Shown here piece by piece: positions 1 to 12,700 of a stretch of DNA of 62,000 bases. The stretch's first letter is position 1, and every line of letters begins with the position of its first letter. Both the position numbers and the translations under genes were made by a program. This DNA comes from Tubiluchus corallicola (taxonomy: Eukaryota > Priapulida > Priapulimorpha > Priapulimorphida > Tubiluchidae): positions 42,098 through 104,097 of the forward strand of contig JAQGDQ010000350.1 in NCBI GenBank assembly GCA_030141605.1, in the 5' to 3' direction. The notes beneath the pieces were generated by a model. It was not told where the DNA came from. It saw only the letters and a list, made by a program, of their open reading frames with translations, and searched no databases.

Positions 1-246
1 TCAAGAATGTAAAGTGTCCTGCGTAAAAGAGCAATGTGAGGCAGCTTTGTAATGTAAAGTATGTCAAGGCTGATTAAGTAACTGAAGATTTTTATACAAT
101 ATGATAAACAATTGATTTTCAAGCAAAATAAAAGCTAAAAATTATGCATTTGGAAAGCCTCCAGAGATTCCGAATATGAAATCAGTTTGTCTTGATTTTT
201 GTCATTTTGTGGTCATGTTGTAGGAGCCGCGTGTTCCGTGTGTGTG

Positions 247-278
<32 letters not shown>

Positions 279-596
279 CATGCATGCATGTGTGCTTGGA
301 ATTATGTGTTATGTTTCTAGTCATTACTTTAACATCTAAGATTGGGCAGACATTGTGTTTAGATCTCCGCCAGTAGAGTTTGAAGATAGTGAGTAGAGAC
401 TGAAGTCTGTATCTTTCCCAGTCACTCACCTGATGACCCTTTTTCTTTGTGTGGTGATTTTGTACATGTGTGTGCATTGTTGATTGCATGATTAACAGTT
501 GTTTGTCTCTCTTCTTTGTTTGTGTGTAGTGTTTCGTTTAGAGCACTTCTAGTGTAAGCTTTTTTTGTTAATATCATTTTTACTTTACTATTCTAG
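1..596. other. Upstream intron or gene 5' region, no exon confirmed
   Basis: Contains a TG microsatellite at about 237-290. A short open stretch near the left edge (reads QECKVSCVKEQCEAAL) is Cys-rich like exon 8, but its only donor does not match the phase of exon 1. It is not called. Confidence 0.5.
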
Positions 597-722
597 ATTC
601 GTCTTTCGCTTGTGCGGTCATTTGTCTCCATGGACGTGTTTAATGAAGATTCATTGAAGCAAATAGCTAGTTTACTGAACCGAGCTACTCAAGTGGAGAT
701 TGAAATGACTTCTCAGTCGTGG
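597..722 (+). CDS. Polycystin exon 1 (first visible), REJ-like region
   Basis: Opens after ttctag and is read in phase 0. It includes [16 protein letters not shown], which resembles the REJ-region helix of polycystin-1 proteins (D-x-L-x-QI-x-x-x-L-N-x-x-T). The donor (gtttgt at 723) is weak and was chosen because it keeps phase 0 into exon 2. A shift of a few bases is possible. Confidence 0.65.
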
Positions 723-3700
723 GTTTGTTTCTAATCTCTCTTTCACTAGTGGAAAGATCATTTATAGTGTGGCAGACAGTAGCTGCCAGATTTTGTAATG
801 TTTTCACCGATTTTGCTATAGGCTATGCTTTTATCAATTGACTCAAGGTAGCATTCTGAAATGTCCAATGTAACGTATTATCAGTTGACTCAAGGTAGCA
901 TTCTGAAATGTCCAATGTAACGTATTATCAGTTGACTCAAGGTATCATTCTGAAATGTCCAATGTAACGTATTATCAGTTGACTCAAGGTAGCATTCTGA
1001 AATGTCCAATGTAACGTATTATCAGTTGACTCAAGGTAGCATTCTGAAATGTCCAATGTAACGTATTATCAGTTGACTCAAGGTAGCATTCTGAAATGTC
1101 CAATGTAACGTATTATCAATTGACTCAAGGTAGCATTCTGAAATGTCCAATGTAACGTATTATCAGTTGACTCAAGGTAGCATTCTGAAATGTCCAATGT
1201 AACGTATTATCAATTGACTCAAGATAGCAGTCTGAAATGTCCAGCATATTGTGAAAATAATAGATGGAAAGAATTTGAATTTAAAGCATTATGTCAAACG
1301 CTGAGTAGCAACTAAATGCTCACCTGTTGGCCACATTGCAAGCTTCACTCTACTGTTTGTATTAGTGCGACTCAAAAAAGAATAGTGCTTAGCTTTGTTA
1401 ATGAACTAGTGAAATTGCTTGTAACCTATCTAATAATTGCACAAACCATTTGGTACCCTGAAGAGCATGCTGGTGTTAAACTTTCATGGCCTACTGTTAT
1501 AGTGCTGAATGATGTAGCAACAGTAATGGTTATGGTAGATGATGAAATAGCAAATATTTGAAGCTAATGTGGCAAAGAATACCTTTCAGAAGAAGCTTGC
1601 AGGCAGCTGCCCATCCAATTATAATCCAGATCCAGACTTGTTTTTCTATAATGTACATCTGTTAGAGTAATTTTGTCTGTACTTTCCACTAAAATAGGAA
1701 GTTAATTTTTCGCGTTGAAACTTAATGCCAAAGCAGGGCCGTCTTAATGCATCGGCACATTGGGAAGTTGCCCACGGACTCCAGTCTAATCCATGTGTTG
1801 TTGAGGCTTGTTATCAATAAATAAATACTAAACTATGAATATATGCTATTCTGTTGCAAGTGGACATTGGCTCTGATTTAGTCACCAGGTCACCTCTGAA
1901 ACCTTCTGTGCAGAATCTCATGCTTTACATAATGTACATGCTCTACATAAGTCAATTTTTTACAAAGACACAATCTTCAGATAAATAATAAATAATCAAA
2001 AGTAATTTCGTGCTTTACCATCTCCATTTTGTATAGTTTATCAATTGTGTAGCATTTATATGTTGAATCTTTTAAGTTTTCAAAGCACATCTTATGTTGT
2101 TCAAACACTTGTGTTGATTCATCTTCGCTGTACAGCATGTTTTTTAGCACATCTTATGTTGTTCAAACACTTGTGTTGATTCATCTTCGCTGTACAGCAC
2201 GTTTTTTAATATTTAAACACTTATTTTGTTGGAAGTACCAATACAATAAATATAAGTTTAATTTTCTCGTCTATCCCCTCTTAATAAGACCCCATTTGAA
2301 ACTACTACATTTAATAATCATATTTACTGAATAATTGTATTGTTTTGTTTAGATTTAGGTATCTAACTTTATTATTTTTTGTTTTCAGTTCTTTTTGGAT
2401 AATTTGTATCATTTATACTGTTTTTGTTGTTATTTTTTTCTTATTTGTTTTTGTTTTTGTTATCTGCACCATCCCAGTTAATTTTTAATGTGACTAATCT
2501 AATCTCTCTGACTAATAAGAAAGGACAGGAGACTAGATAACCCTATGGTCCTTCCCTGCCCTGCTCCATGATTATAATTACTTAATATTTAAAAAACTTT
2601 TGATGTTAAACTAATTGGAGAAAATAAATGTTCTATGTCTATGTCTATTTACGTTTTTATTCCTGTGAGTCGTTGTGTAGGTAGGGGTGCCAGTGCATTG
2701 CTTTGCTCGGGGGCCTATAATGCTGTTAAGAAGGCATTGATGACTGTAGAAATTTATTGCTGTATCTATTTGCTTTGTCGTGCCATTGTGATAAGGTTAT
2801 TGATTTCTCTGTTTTTTTCTGAAGTATTTCCAGCTTCTTATTTTGCACAAACTATCGCCACTAGGACATTAACTTAGTAAATGCTTGTACCAAATGGTAC
2901 CTCATGAACGTCACCTAGTTGAAAAAGCTTCCTGATTCAGTGAAGCATTTTGCTGTTAAAAAAGGCAACGAAAAAGCTGATGCAGAAGCAGTAACTTTTG
3001 GGCAGTCATTCTGTAAACACTCTGTCTTTCATGCACTCTGTCTCTGGTGAAACAGGCTTTAAACTGCTTCAAAGTTTGGCTAATTGGAAAAGGTTATTTA
3101 CAAGGTGTTGTGGTAGGAAAAGTCAAAACAGAAAAGCGATTTATCTTAAAATAAACAGAATTGAACTCTAAACCTGCAGCTCAGTGTATTTCTACCAGTG
3201 CAATGTACTACGAAACGACCGTGGAAGAGAATCTTCACAAAAGACCACAATAACATCGTACTAGTGTTTAGCTTTAACCATGCTGTTTGTCCTTTCTTGT
3301 ATCTCGTTTATTTTGTTTTAGTAAAAAAATTCAAGTTCTAACATGACGGTGGTGTAGCGTTGTACATTATTTATGTTTATTTACAGGTAACTGCAATGGG
3401 GAAGGTTGCAAGTTTTGGAAAGTTCATGAAACAAACTTACAACACTGTTAACATAGACGCTGATGCAAACAAAGTGAAAAACATTTCACAGTAAGTTGTT
3501 GAAATCTCTTATACACGATAACAGCTGCCAGGAAAAAAAGTCCTGAGTTCGAATCCGGGTGAAAATTATTTTTGGTCATTTCCTAATTTGTTTATGATGC
3601 AAACTATGAATCTAGGGTATTTGCGACTTGAAGCCTTGATAAATGGCAGAAATTCTGAAAATTTATAAAATTATATATTACAAGAAGCTCGCCAAACTTA

Positions 3701-6700
3701 GGTCTTTTAAGATGTTATGAATTTATCTTAAAATCATGATGTCTTTGTTTTATTTGGAAATTACTAATGCCTGAGTTATCATATTAGGACAGTTTCAGGA
3801 TAATTTTTAAAGCTTTATTTGCTATGAATCTTTTCTTGTGCTTTGACTTTATATCTGAAAACTGTTTATATCTTGAAATCATGGCACTCGGTTACAGGGA
3901 AGTGATGGGCTGTGTGTCGAATGTGTTGGCTGGAGCGCTTGCACAGTCAAAAGAGGAGAACAATGCTAGTAAGACGGAAGATATGGGAAGGGAAGACAAT
4001 AGAACTCTAGCAGAGAAGCATAAACAGGTTGATTTTTTTTGCAAAGAAATGTCATCATCATTATCATCATGTCTTTGTCATCATTGCTATGGCTTGATTA
4101 CTAATGAATAGTTTACATAATAATTAATAATTGTCGGAAACTCATTTCTGAAGTAAGCAGATTAATATTTGCTGTATTAATTTATTAATTTCGTATTAAG
4201 TATTGCAGGACTGACGCGGCAAGGCACTTCATCACTAACACTGGCCCTAGACTTTGGAATAACGTCAACGAATACATAAAAAATTCTTTATCTATAATAA
4301 CTTCAAAATAAATTTCAAAAGTGAAATCTTTTCTAATTATACAGAATAAATCAATTTGATTAATTACACTGCTGTCCCTGTCGGAATCCATTGCCTTGCT
4401 GGCTATGTCAATTTTTAAATTTCTATAGGTCATGTTACTCATACAGATACTACCACATCTTTCTCCTTTTTATTCTCTATTAACCTTTCCTTCTACTCCT
4501 TTACTGCTCTTTTCTATTACACTCAGTCCACATTCATTTGGGGTACTCTAAACAAGTAATTACTTCTTGAGTACCCCACGGGTCATTTGCGGCTTGGCAT
4601 CTTGAACACATAATAATAAATATATTATTAAATACTTTTATGTACAATGCTGTAATGATCATTGTGGATATATTTAATAAATAAATAAATAAATAAAATA
4701 ACTGTACGAAGTACACAAAGAAGGAGTACATAATTACTTTTGTAGTTTTACTGAACAAATATGTATGTATGAAACCTATCTTATCGTATCATTATCCATG
4801 TAGCTGTTTAAAGGCAAAGCTATCTCTAAACTTAATAAAGATGCTGTAGGTATTGGGGTAGAAATTACCGTGGTAAAATTATGAATTGTAATATATTGTG
4901 ACACTAACACATTTTCACTTACAATTGTGTATTATGAAGTGATAAAGTAAATAAGTACATCATCATGTTTTAACTCGTTTGTTTATTGTTATTATTTACA
5001 AATACATACAAATGACACGGCAGTGGACATCAAACACTAATAATACTTTTTGAGAACTAACTTTTGATAGAAAAATTCAGTCTAGCACATTAAACGAAAA
5101 TTGAAAACAATTTTTATTCTTGTTCTCGACATTAGCCATTATTAATTTATTTATTGTTATCGTAATCATCATCATCATCATCGATTGTCGTTGGAAATGA
5201 TAAAAGAATCTTTATTTATTATTCGTGTTATTGTATTTGGGTAATCACATTTCTGAAGTTTCTGCTGCTGCTGCTGATGATGTTGATGATGATGATGTTG
5301 CCGCCGCTGTTTAAGAATTATTGCACCACAGAACATACTTGCATCATTCATGGTTGACGATGTTATTGATTTTTTCAGATGAAAGTGATAACTGAATCTT
5401 GCGTGAAAGTGATTAAAGATGTGACCGATTCGATTATAACTTATAAACATGCTAGTGAGGAAGCAGAGCTCCTACAGACCGAATTTGTCACCATTTACGC
5501 TGATCGCATAGAAGCAAGCAAACTAGCCGGTGAGCTTGTTCAACAGTTTATTTCAGTCCATTTTATTTACCATCATTAGTATATTTACACGGTCAGTAAG
5601 AAATAACGCCATTATGTAGCTGAGAAGATGCAGCAAATGATCTGTCGATCGCCAGAAAATGAGATGAGTGGTGCGTATTGGAAAACATCTGTTTTCAACA
5701 ATCCATAGACATTAATGAAAAAACACTGAATGTTTTATTCTTCATAGACGATTTGACAAAAATGTTTATTACAGTGTACGCTCACTTATCTCAGGTATTG
5801 CGTACCAGGCCCACCCGTGATATGTGAATTCCCACGAAGTAGGGACACTGCTTGTTTTAGTAGTCTTACATTATTTGAAGTCTTTATAAATCCTCCCCAC
5901 ACTCTTATACATAACCCTTTCCCATTCCCTTAATAACTTTTTCCGTTCTGTACATGTATCTTTTAAAAAACTTTACTTAAATATTCATATAAAAATGTTT
6001 TAAACTCATAAACCGAGATACGTAATTTTAAAAATTTTATATGGGCACTCACCATTGAGTAGCATCTCAAGTGGGTGCAAGTACTACATTTCATTTTTGG
6101 TGTGTATTCATCCGCCGAATAAATTTACTATTTACTGTAAATGGTAATTTTTTATGATTTATAATATTCTTTTAATGTTAGAATTAATGTTTTTAATATA
6201 TTTTTATACATTTTGCGATTTTTTATGCAAAATTCATCAAATCTGTACAATACGTACGTGCTGCGCATGTGCAAAAATACTTTAGACTTAGTACCGCAAA
6301 AACTAGCGAAACAGCAAAAATACCGCAATAAATATTTACATTAATACTTTTGAAAACCTGCGAAACATCGAATCCGCGATAAACGAACCTCTAAGTAGTG
6401 AGGGAACACCGTATACATACAAAATTACAAAGTTCACAAAAATTAAGCAAAAGACAGAAAAACGAGCACACTTTATCATCTCTTTCCGTGCCGATTCCTA
6501 CTGACCAATAAAAAACTTTCATGATTTCACATGCCTCCCATTCGCCGCAGTGTGACAACATTCGAAATAACTAGTAATGATTCAAATTGTTATTTTTAGG
6601 GGATAAGTTAATTAACTTACGTAGATATGCACGGTTATGTACCTTAGACTAATTGAAATAATGTTGACATAAATGATTATGATAATATGATTTTATATAC

Positions 6701-9700
6701 AACATTTTTGTATCATTATTATGCATCCAGTATTAAATTTTAATTGCTTGATGTAATTGCAATTGTTCTGTGTTTAGGTAAAACATTAAAGATTAAAGAC
6801 ATGGGAGAATTCAAGATGCCGTACAATTTCAGTGACAAATACGAGGATAATGACGTATTTGATGTGGAGGTAGAACAGCCTGTATTCGCTGAGCTGTCGT
6901 CACGTTGTGCTTTTTCCTGCATGTTCCGTTCATTTTACTGCTGACACTTAAACTTAGCAAAATATAGAAAGGAAGTGTGAAAATATTTCCTATAAAACAT
7001 AAACTTGTTTAATACTACCGCATTATAGAAATTTCACGCGCAGCTGTAGTCGCCATTCACTTCAAATTGTGATGTAATTTGTGGACTTCGTGACTTTCCG
7101 TAAGCGTGCGCTGCCTAAATTCAAACTTCTGCGGCTTTCCTAATGTTCCTGTAAAAATATCAAAAAATTAGCTATCTATTTTTTGTTAAACTTATTACAC
7201 TTTTGATGGAAATTGACAGTGCGCTGGTTTTCTATGGCCGACGACAGACATTATTGATGCAAAAATGCGTTTAAAATGGAGGCACTCAAGCATAAAATGA
7301 TTTTAGTAATTACACGAGGAGCTCATTGCACTTTCATTACTAAGCTTTCTAATATTTTTCGCAATAGTCGAAGTAAGCCTAACTTCCCCGAAGGCTTAGC
7401 CTCTCCTTTATATATACGTGTGCTTGCAAACCAAAATCACCCGTAAGTCGGCATAGTTAAAACTACGTTCTGATGCTTCAAAGTAGAATTTTGTCAAATG
7501 TCAATTCTTTGTTTTTTTATAAAAGCAAATGCTAAATAGTTGGAGTTTTTGGTTCCAGCATCAAAATTATCAAGAAAATGTTCAAAAAAATGCCAAAAAT
7601 CTTATTTTATAGTTTCGTACTCACTTCTCTAGGTAGAAACTAGTACTGCAATTGTAAAGAAATTGTATTTTAAAACTCTGATAGTAGTTCGTGGAAGCAG
7701 TCATTTTGCTTGGGTTTTTTTGCCAAGCCCAAGTCTTTGCCAGGAAGAACCATCTACTGGATTTAAACATAACATGGGCTCTTCAAAGTCCATAGCAATC
7801 AGGATTTGTGCAGTTGTTAAGTGTTTTGTAGAAACGTGACAAAAAACGGTGGCTAACTTTAACAGTGATTTTCTCAAGATTATGTTTTTCTGTACGTAGC
7901 CTGCACCTCAACTTCAACGTGGATTGTCTCAGCTTAGTATTAATAGAGAGCAATGAGCTTGATATCAAAATGATCCTCATGAAATGGAGTTTCAGGATAT
8001 GCGAATAACTAGAAAAGCTTAATTGCCTATTTAATAAAGTTTGATTCTTACCTGCATATTGTATGTTTTCTTATTACAGCTGTATCAAATCAAGCAGAAT
8101 CCTTACATCTGGTCTGATTCATCGACTATTGTCAACACACCCGTAGCAAGTATTGCTATTAGGAGATCTAATGCTGATGGTACAACCGAGTCTACAATCT
8201 CACTACCTTTAGAGTACTTTCTAGAATTACCAGGTAATCACCTTTCATTTACTGCAATAAATGCATTGAAGTGTAAAATCTCTGAAATTTTATGTAAGTT
8301 TATATAGCGAAAAGTAGCCGAGTGTTCACTGTCAAGTTGTGTAAGTTAAACAACACTCACCCTGGTTAGTAAATACATGCTTGGCTGCTTCAGAGCGGTT
8401 TCGCCTGCCGTAAGTTTTTCAGATTTTTGTTACCGTGTGTTTGTCCAAACTCGACTAAGATGCCTCTATGGGATTAGTGCCTTGCATTAGACAATTCATG
8501 TTGATCTAGATCCTAGTCCTTCCACAACCATCTACTTTATGCGCATTTTATCATTAAGTGTTTGTTTGTGTCTTGAATTGCATAAAAATGAAGAGCATGA
8601 AGGTTAAAATTTAAACAGCGGTGCTGACATCTAGCAATCTTTTTACCAATCGATTGTCTGACAACTGACTTATTAACACAGCATTCATGGAAGTAAAATA
8701 ATGGAATTTTTTGCACTCACACACATGCACACACGCACGCACACATACACAGGCGCACACACACACACACACACACACGCACACAAACACACAATTAACA
8801 ATGCTTTTATTTACTGGTTTGTCTAGACTTGATGTATGTCATTAAAACATTTAAAATTATCTCAACTAACAATGCTTTTATTTACTGGTTTGTCTAGACT
8901 TGCCGTATGTCATTAAAACATTTAAAATTATCACAACTAACAATGCTTTTATTTACTGGTTTGTCTAGACTTGCCGTATGTCATTAAAACATTTAAAATT
9001 ATCACAACTAACAATGCTTTTATTTACTGGTTTGTCTAGACTTGCCGTATGTCATTAAAACATTTAAAATTATCACAACAACAATGCTTTTATTTACTGG
9101 TTTGTCTAGACTTGTCGTATGTCATTAAAACATTTAAAATTATCACAACTAACAATGCTTTTATTTACTGGTTTGTCTAGACTTGCCGTATGTCATTAAA
9201 ACATTTAAAATTGTCAAACTAACAATGCTTTTATTTACTGGTTTGTCTAGACTTGTCGTATGTCATTAAAACTTTTAAAATTATCACAACTAACAATGTT
9301 TTTTTTGTTGACTTGTCTAGACATGACATGGTTTCAATCACATTACACGACCAGCACAAGGGCACTAGAAAGCAAACACATCACTGTGCATTCCATCACC
9401 AACAACCCGGAGATGCACCTAGTACTTGCTTTCAGACATTTGTCCAGCTCGGCCATATTGAAGGTAACTTGCTACTAAAGCAGCTATTATTATCCAAACA
9501 AAATTTTAATATAGCTGATTTGTTTCTGCATGGAGAAATTACTCCTACTGATTTTACGTCAATGACTTGAATGTGTTTAGCATAATTTATGTATCAATTA
9601 CTTTATTGGTCTGCTTATACATTACCTATTTGGCTTTTGTTAATTACTTAATTAGTGCACAAAAGGCTCTGCCTATATTAACTGGTTGTATGTTTTTAAA

Positions 9701-12700
9701 ATTTACCACGGCCGATGATGGCAGTAGTCTGTGCAACTGTTTGGCAAGTTTTTAACTATGTAAAGTAAAAGTTTTAATGAAGTTGAGTTGTTTTAACTAT
9801 AAATGTTTTTAAGTGCCTGTATTAAGCAAAGCACATTGTTTACTTTTCTTAAGTTGCGAACTGATTGTGGGGAATTGAAGGAACCAATGTGCTGTAAGAT
9901 AATGTCCCAAAAATTTGTACTTTTGTTAACCATTTCTATTTTACAGGTTTTATTCAAGCAGGATGACCGGCCAGTAATTGATGACTATGATGGGCGTCGA
10001 CCGCTGTATCGTATTCCAGTTCCTCGCGAGGATGAATACATAGCAATTCAACCAAATTACATTCTCAGCATTTACAATCCTCTGCCTGAGAACGTCACTT
10101 ACCAAATTGGCATTCTGTTTGATTCTGATGAGATACCTCCGTGTTACGAGCCATCAGTGGCGTGCAGACGACATGCGAATGAATGCAGTGTTACCTCGGA
10201 TACGTGCTCTTCATCTGAGAACCTGATGGAATGCTGGGATCAGGCGTGTCGAGAGCCTGATGAATGCGACGTTACCGCAGATACGTGCTCGAAGAATGTC
10301 AAGGAGTGCATTGAGGAGAAATGTAGTGTAGATTTTTGCCTAGAGAGGGAGCTTTGCTACGACGACTGGGTGGAGCACTGTAGAAACATTTCCAGAAGTT
10401 GTGGAAAAGCACTGGCTGGGTGTCGGTTCTACTCAACAGAGTGGTGTCGGCGTTACCATGACGCTTGTTTGATCGAGTGCACCTTAGATGAAGACGAGTA
10501 TCAGGGACATTGTGAAGTACTTTGTACATGGCAGCGTGAAAAGTGCATTGAAAAATTTGAGTGCGAAGCCGTCGCACCGTGCATCCACCGCACAGATGTT
10601 GACTGTACGTTGACGCTGCACGAGGATTCCAAGCGACAGGCGTGTAGGGACATTTACAACAATTGTACGATGGAGCACACGGATGCTTGTATGTTGGACA
10701 TGTCTCAGTGTAACGCTACCTGTTACAGTTGCCTGCCGCTTTGTGACTCTGCGCTGGCGGACGATTGTACGGCAGTGTGTCAGCAAAGGCTAAGAGTATG
10801 TTTACAACCCATGAACGAAACGTGTGTGAACGTGACCCACGAGACACTGGTGCTGTGTATGACTTACTGGTGGATGGAGAATCCCGCACTGATAGCCGCA
10901 CGGTTTAACAATGAATCTGAGCCAGAGTTACAAGGTGAGTCAGTGAGAATTGTCAACATGTCATCTGACTTCTGCCTACTTGTTTAGACTAAATTACTGA
11001 AACTGCAGCTTATAAGCATTTTTGTCTACAACAAACAGAAACGCCGTGTAGCGACCAAGCCAACTTTGAATACATTTTGTTAAAACTGTAACGTTTTGGC
11101 TATAATCTGTAGCCCATTGTCACTCAAAACAGGCAAAAATTAGGATTATGTTCCAACTTCTCTGGATTAAAGCACAAGGTAGTCTTTTACTTATGTAAAG
11201 CTTAAAATTTTGTACCACTTACATGCTGTCTTATTGCATGTAAGGCTTGCCTTATCAGTAACGCTGTATAATACTTGAAAATTTAAAATCACGTGATGAC
11301 CGTTAGACCAACCATTTTGATAATAAGTCATTTGAAACAAGTTTATTTAACACTGAGTACAGTTTTCAAAAGAGCTTTCATTTCGTAGACTTCACTAAGC
11401 AAAATTTTAAATTTACTGTATCTTGTCAATAAAATTTAAAAATATGTTTTTTTGATGAGTGAGCGGCACACTGGAAAGGTAAGTCAACGACATTTTACAA
11501 AGTTAGTGTGATGTTTCTACTTTAATCAACATTTTTAACAAAAATAATCCCCAGATGCTTTTATGATAAAATTTTTAAGAAAAATCAGTTGCAGTCCTTC
11601 TCAAATAGCTGTTATAGTAGCCTGATTTGATTTAATTTTTTAACCAATTAACTTCTTCACGACTGTATCGTTCAAAATACGTCTTATAAGACCTATGACT
11701 TTTCCGTTACTGTATGTGCACAGATACAACTAATGATTACAAATTAGGTACTGTTCTATTCAGGAGGATCTCAGCTATTCAATCATGCCTTTTCTTTAAA
11801 TAAGTGGTTTAATTAGATAAAATTAAGAGAAACGTACCCTTTTCATGCTCTGTAACTTAGCCTATTGAGCAGTAGCTTAGTCTGGCGTACACTTGCATGA
11901 TCGTACCCACTACTCTATTGATCCCCTGCTTGTTGCAACCCGAGAAAATCATCTGCTGTACAGAGTTCCAGGATCAGCCAAGGATAAATTAAGATCGTTT
12001 CATCTTTTAACAGGAATTTATGATTTAAAAATTTATGAGTAGACCTGAGGCCAAAGCGTATCAGAGTGTTGTGTCTGGATAGTTGAAATTTTCTGCATTA
12101 GCTGATTTCACACAAGTGATACTGTATGTTGTTACAGTGCAAACACTGTAGTTACTGAAAACTTCCAATTTTTTGTAAAAAATCAACTTTTAATTTGGCT
12201 AAGGTAAGCAAATGCATTTCATATATAATTTTGAATGAAAATGTAAAATGTCGGTTTCTACTTCATTGTGTGGGGAGTAGAAACGTATAAAAATTATCAA
12301 ATCATTGCATAGTGAGAGCATTTGTTCATGAACCCATGCAAGATGCAGCAAACAATTTCAGTCCTGATGGAGTTCTGAACCATTTTGTTTCCTCATTGTA
12401 GCTTCATTGTGAAACCCTTATAGAGTGAAAAACTTCTTAGATAACAGTACAAAATCCTTCAAAAATAGCTCGTTTATTCAAAAAATACACCTTGGCAGTG
12501 CTTCGTACATTTCACTCGGATTTTCTAAAACAAATTTTACTGTAAATATCCCCAATTATGTTGCACAAGTGCATTGTTATTTCATATAGATATGTGTAAA
12601 TACTTGCACAATTCGTTTGTTTTGCAGCCACCATTGCTCCATACAAGATTGCCACTTACACTGCTGATGTGAAATTTGCCGGTACGAGCGCTTCCGTGTA

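Noticed and set aside
1-53. Cys-rich open stretch at the left edge
   Set aside because: Its only donor would not match exon 1 in phase, and it is too short to judge.
3541-3570. gagttcgaatccgggtg, resembling a tRNA B box
   Set aside because: The T stem does not pair and there is no A box or acceptor stem. At most a SINE relic. Similar words at about 20230 and 23705 (reverse) fail the same test.
9253-9570. 105-codon + strand frame overlapping exon 7
   Set aside because: The alternative frame does not fit the phase of exons 6 and 8; the 9260-9478 frame does.
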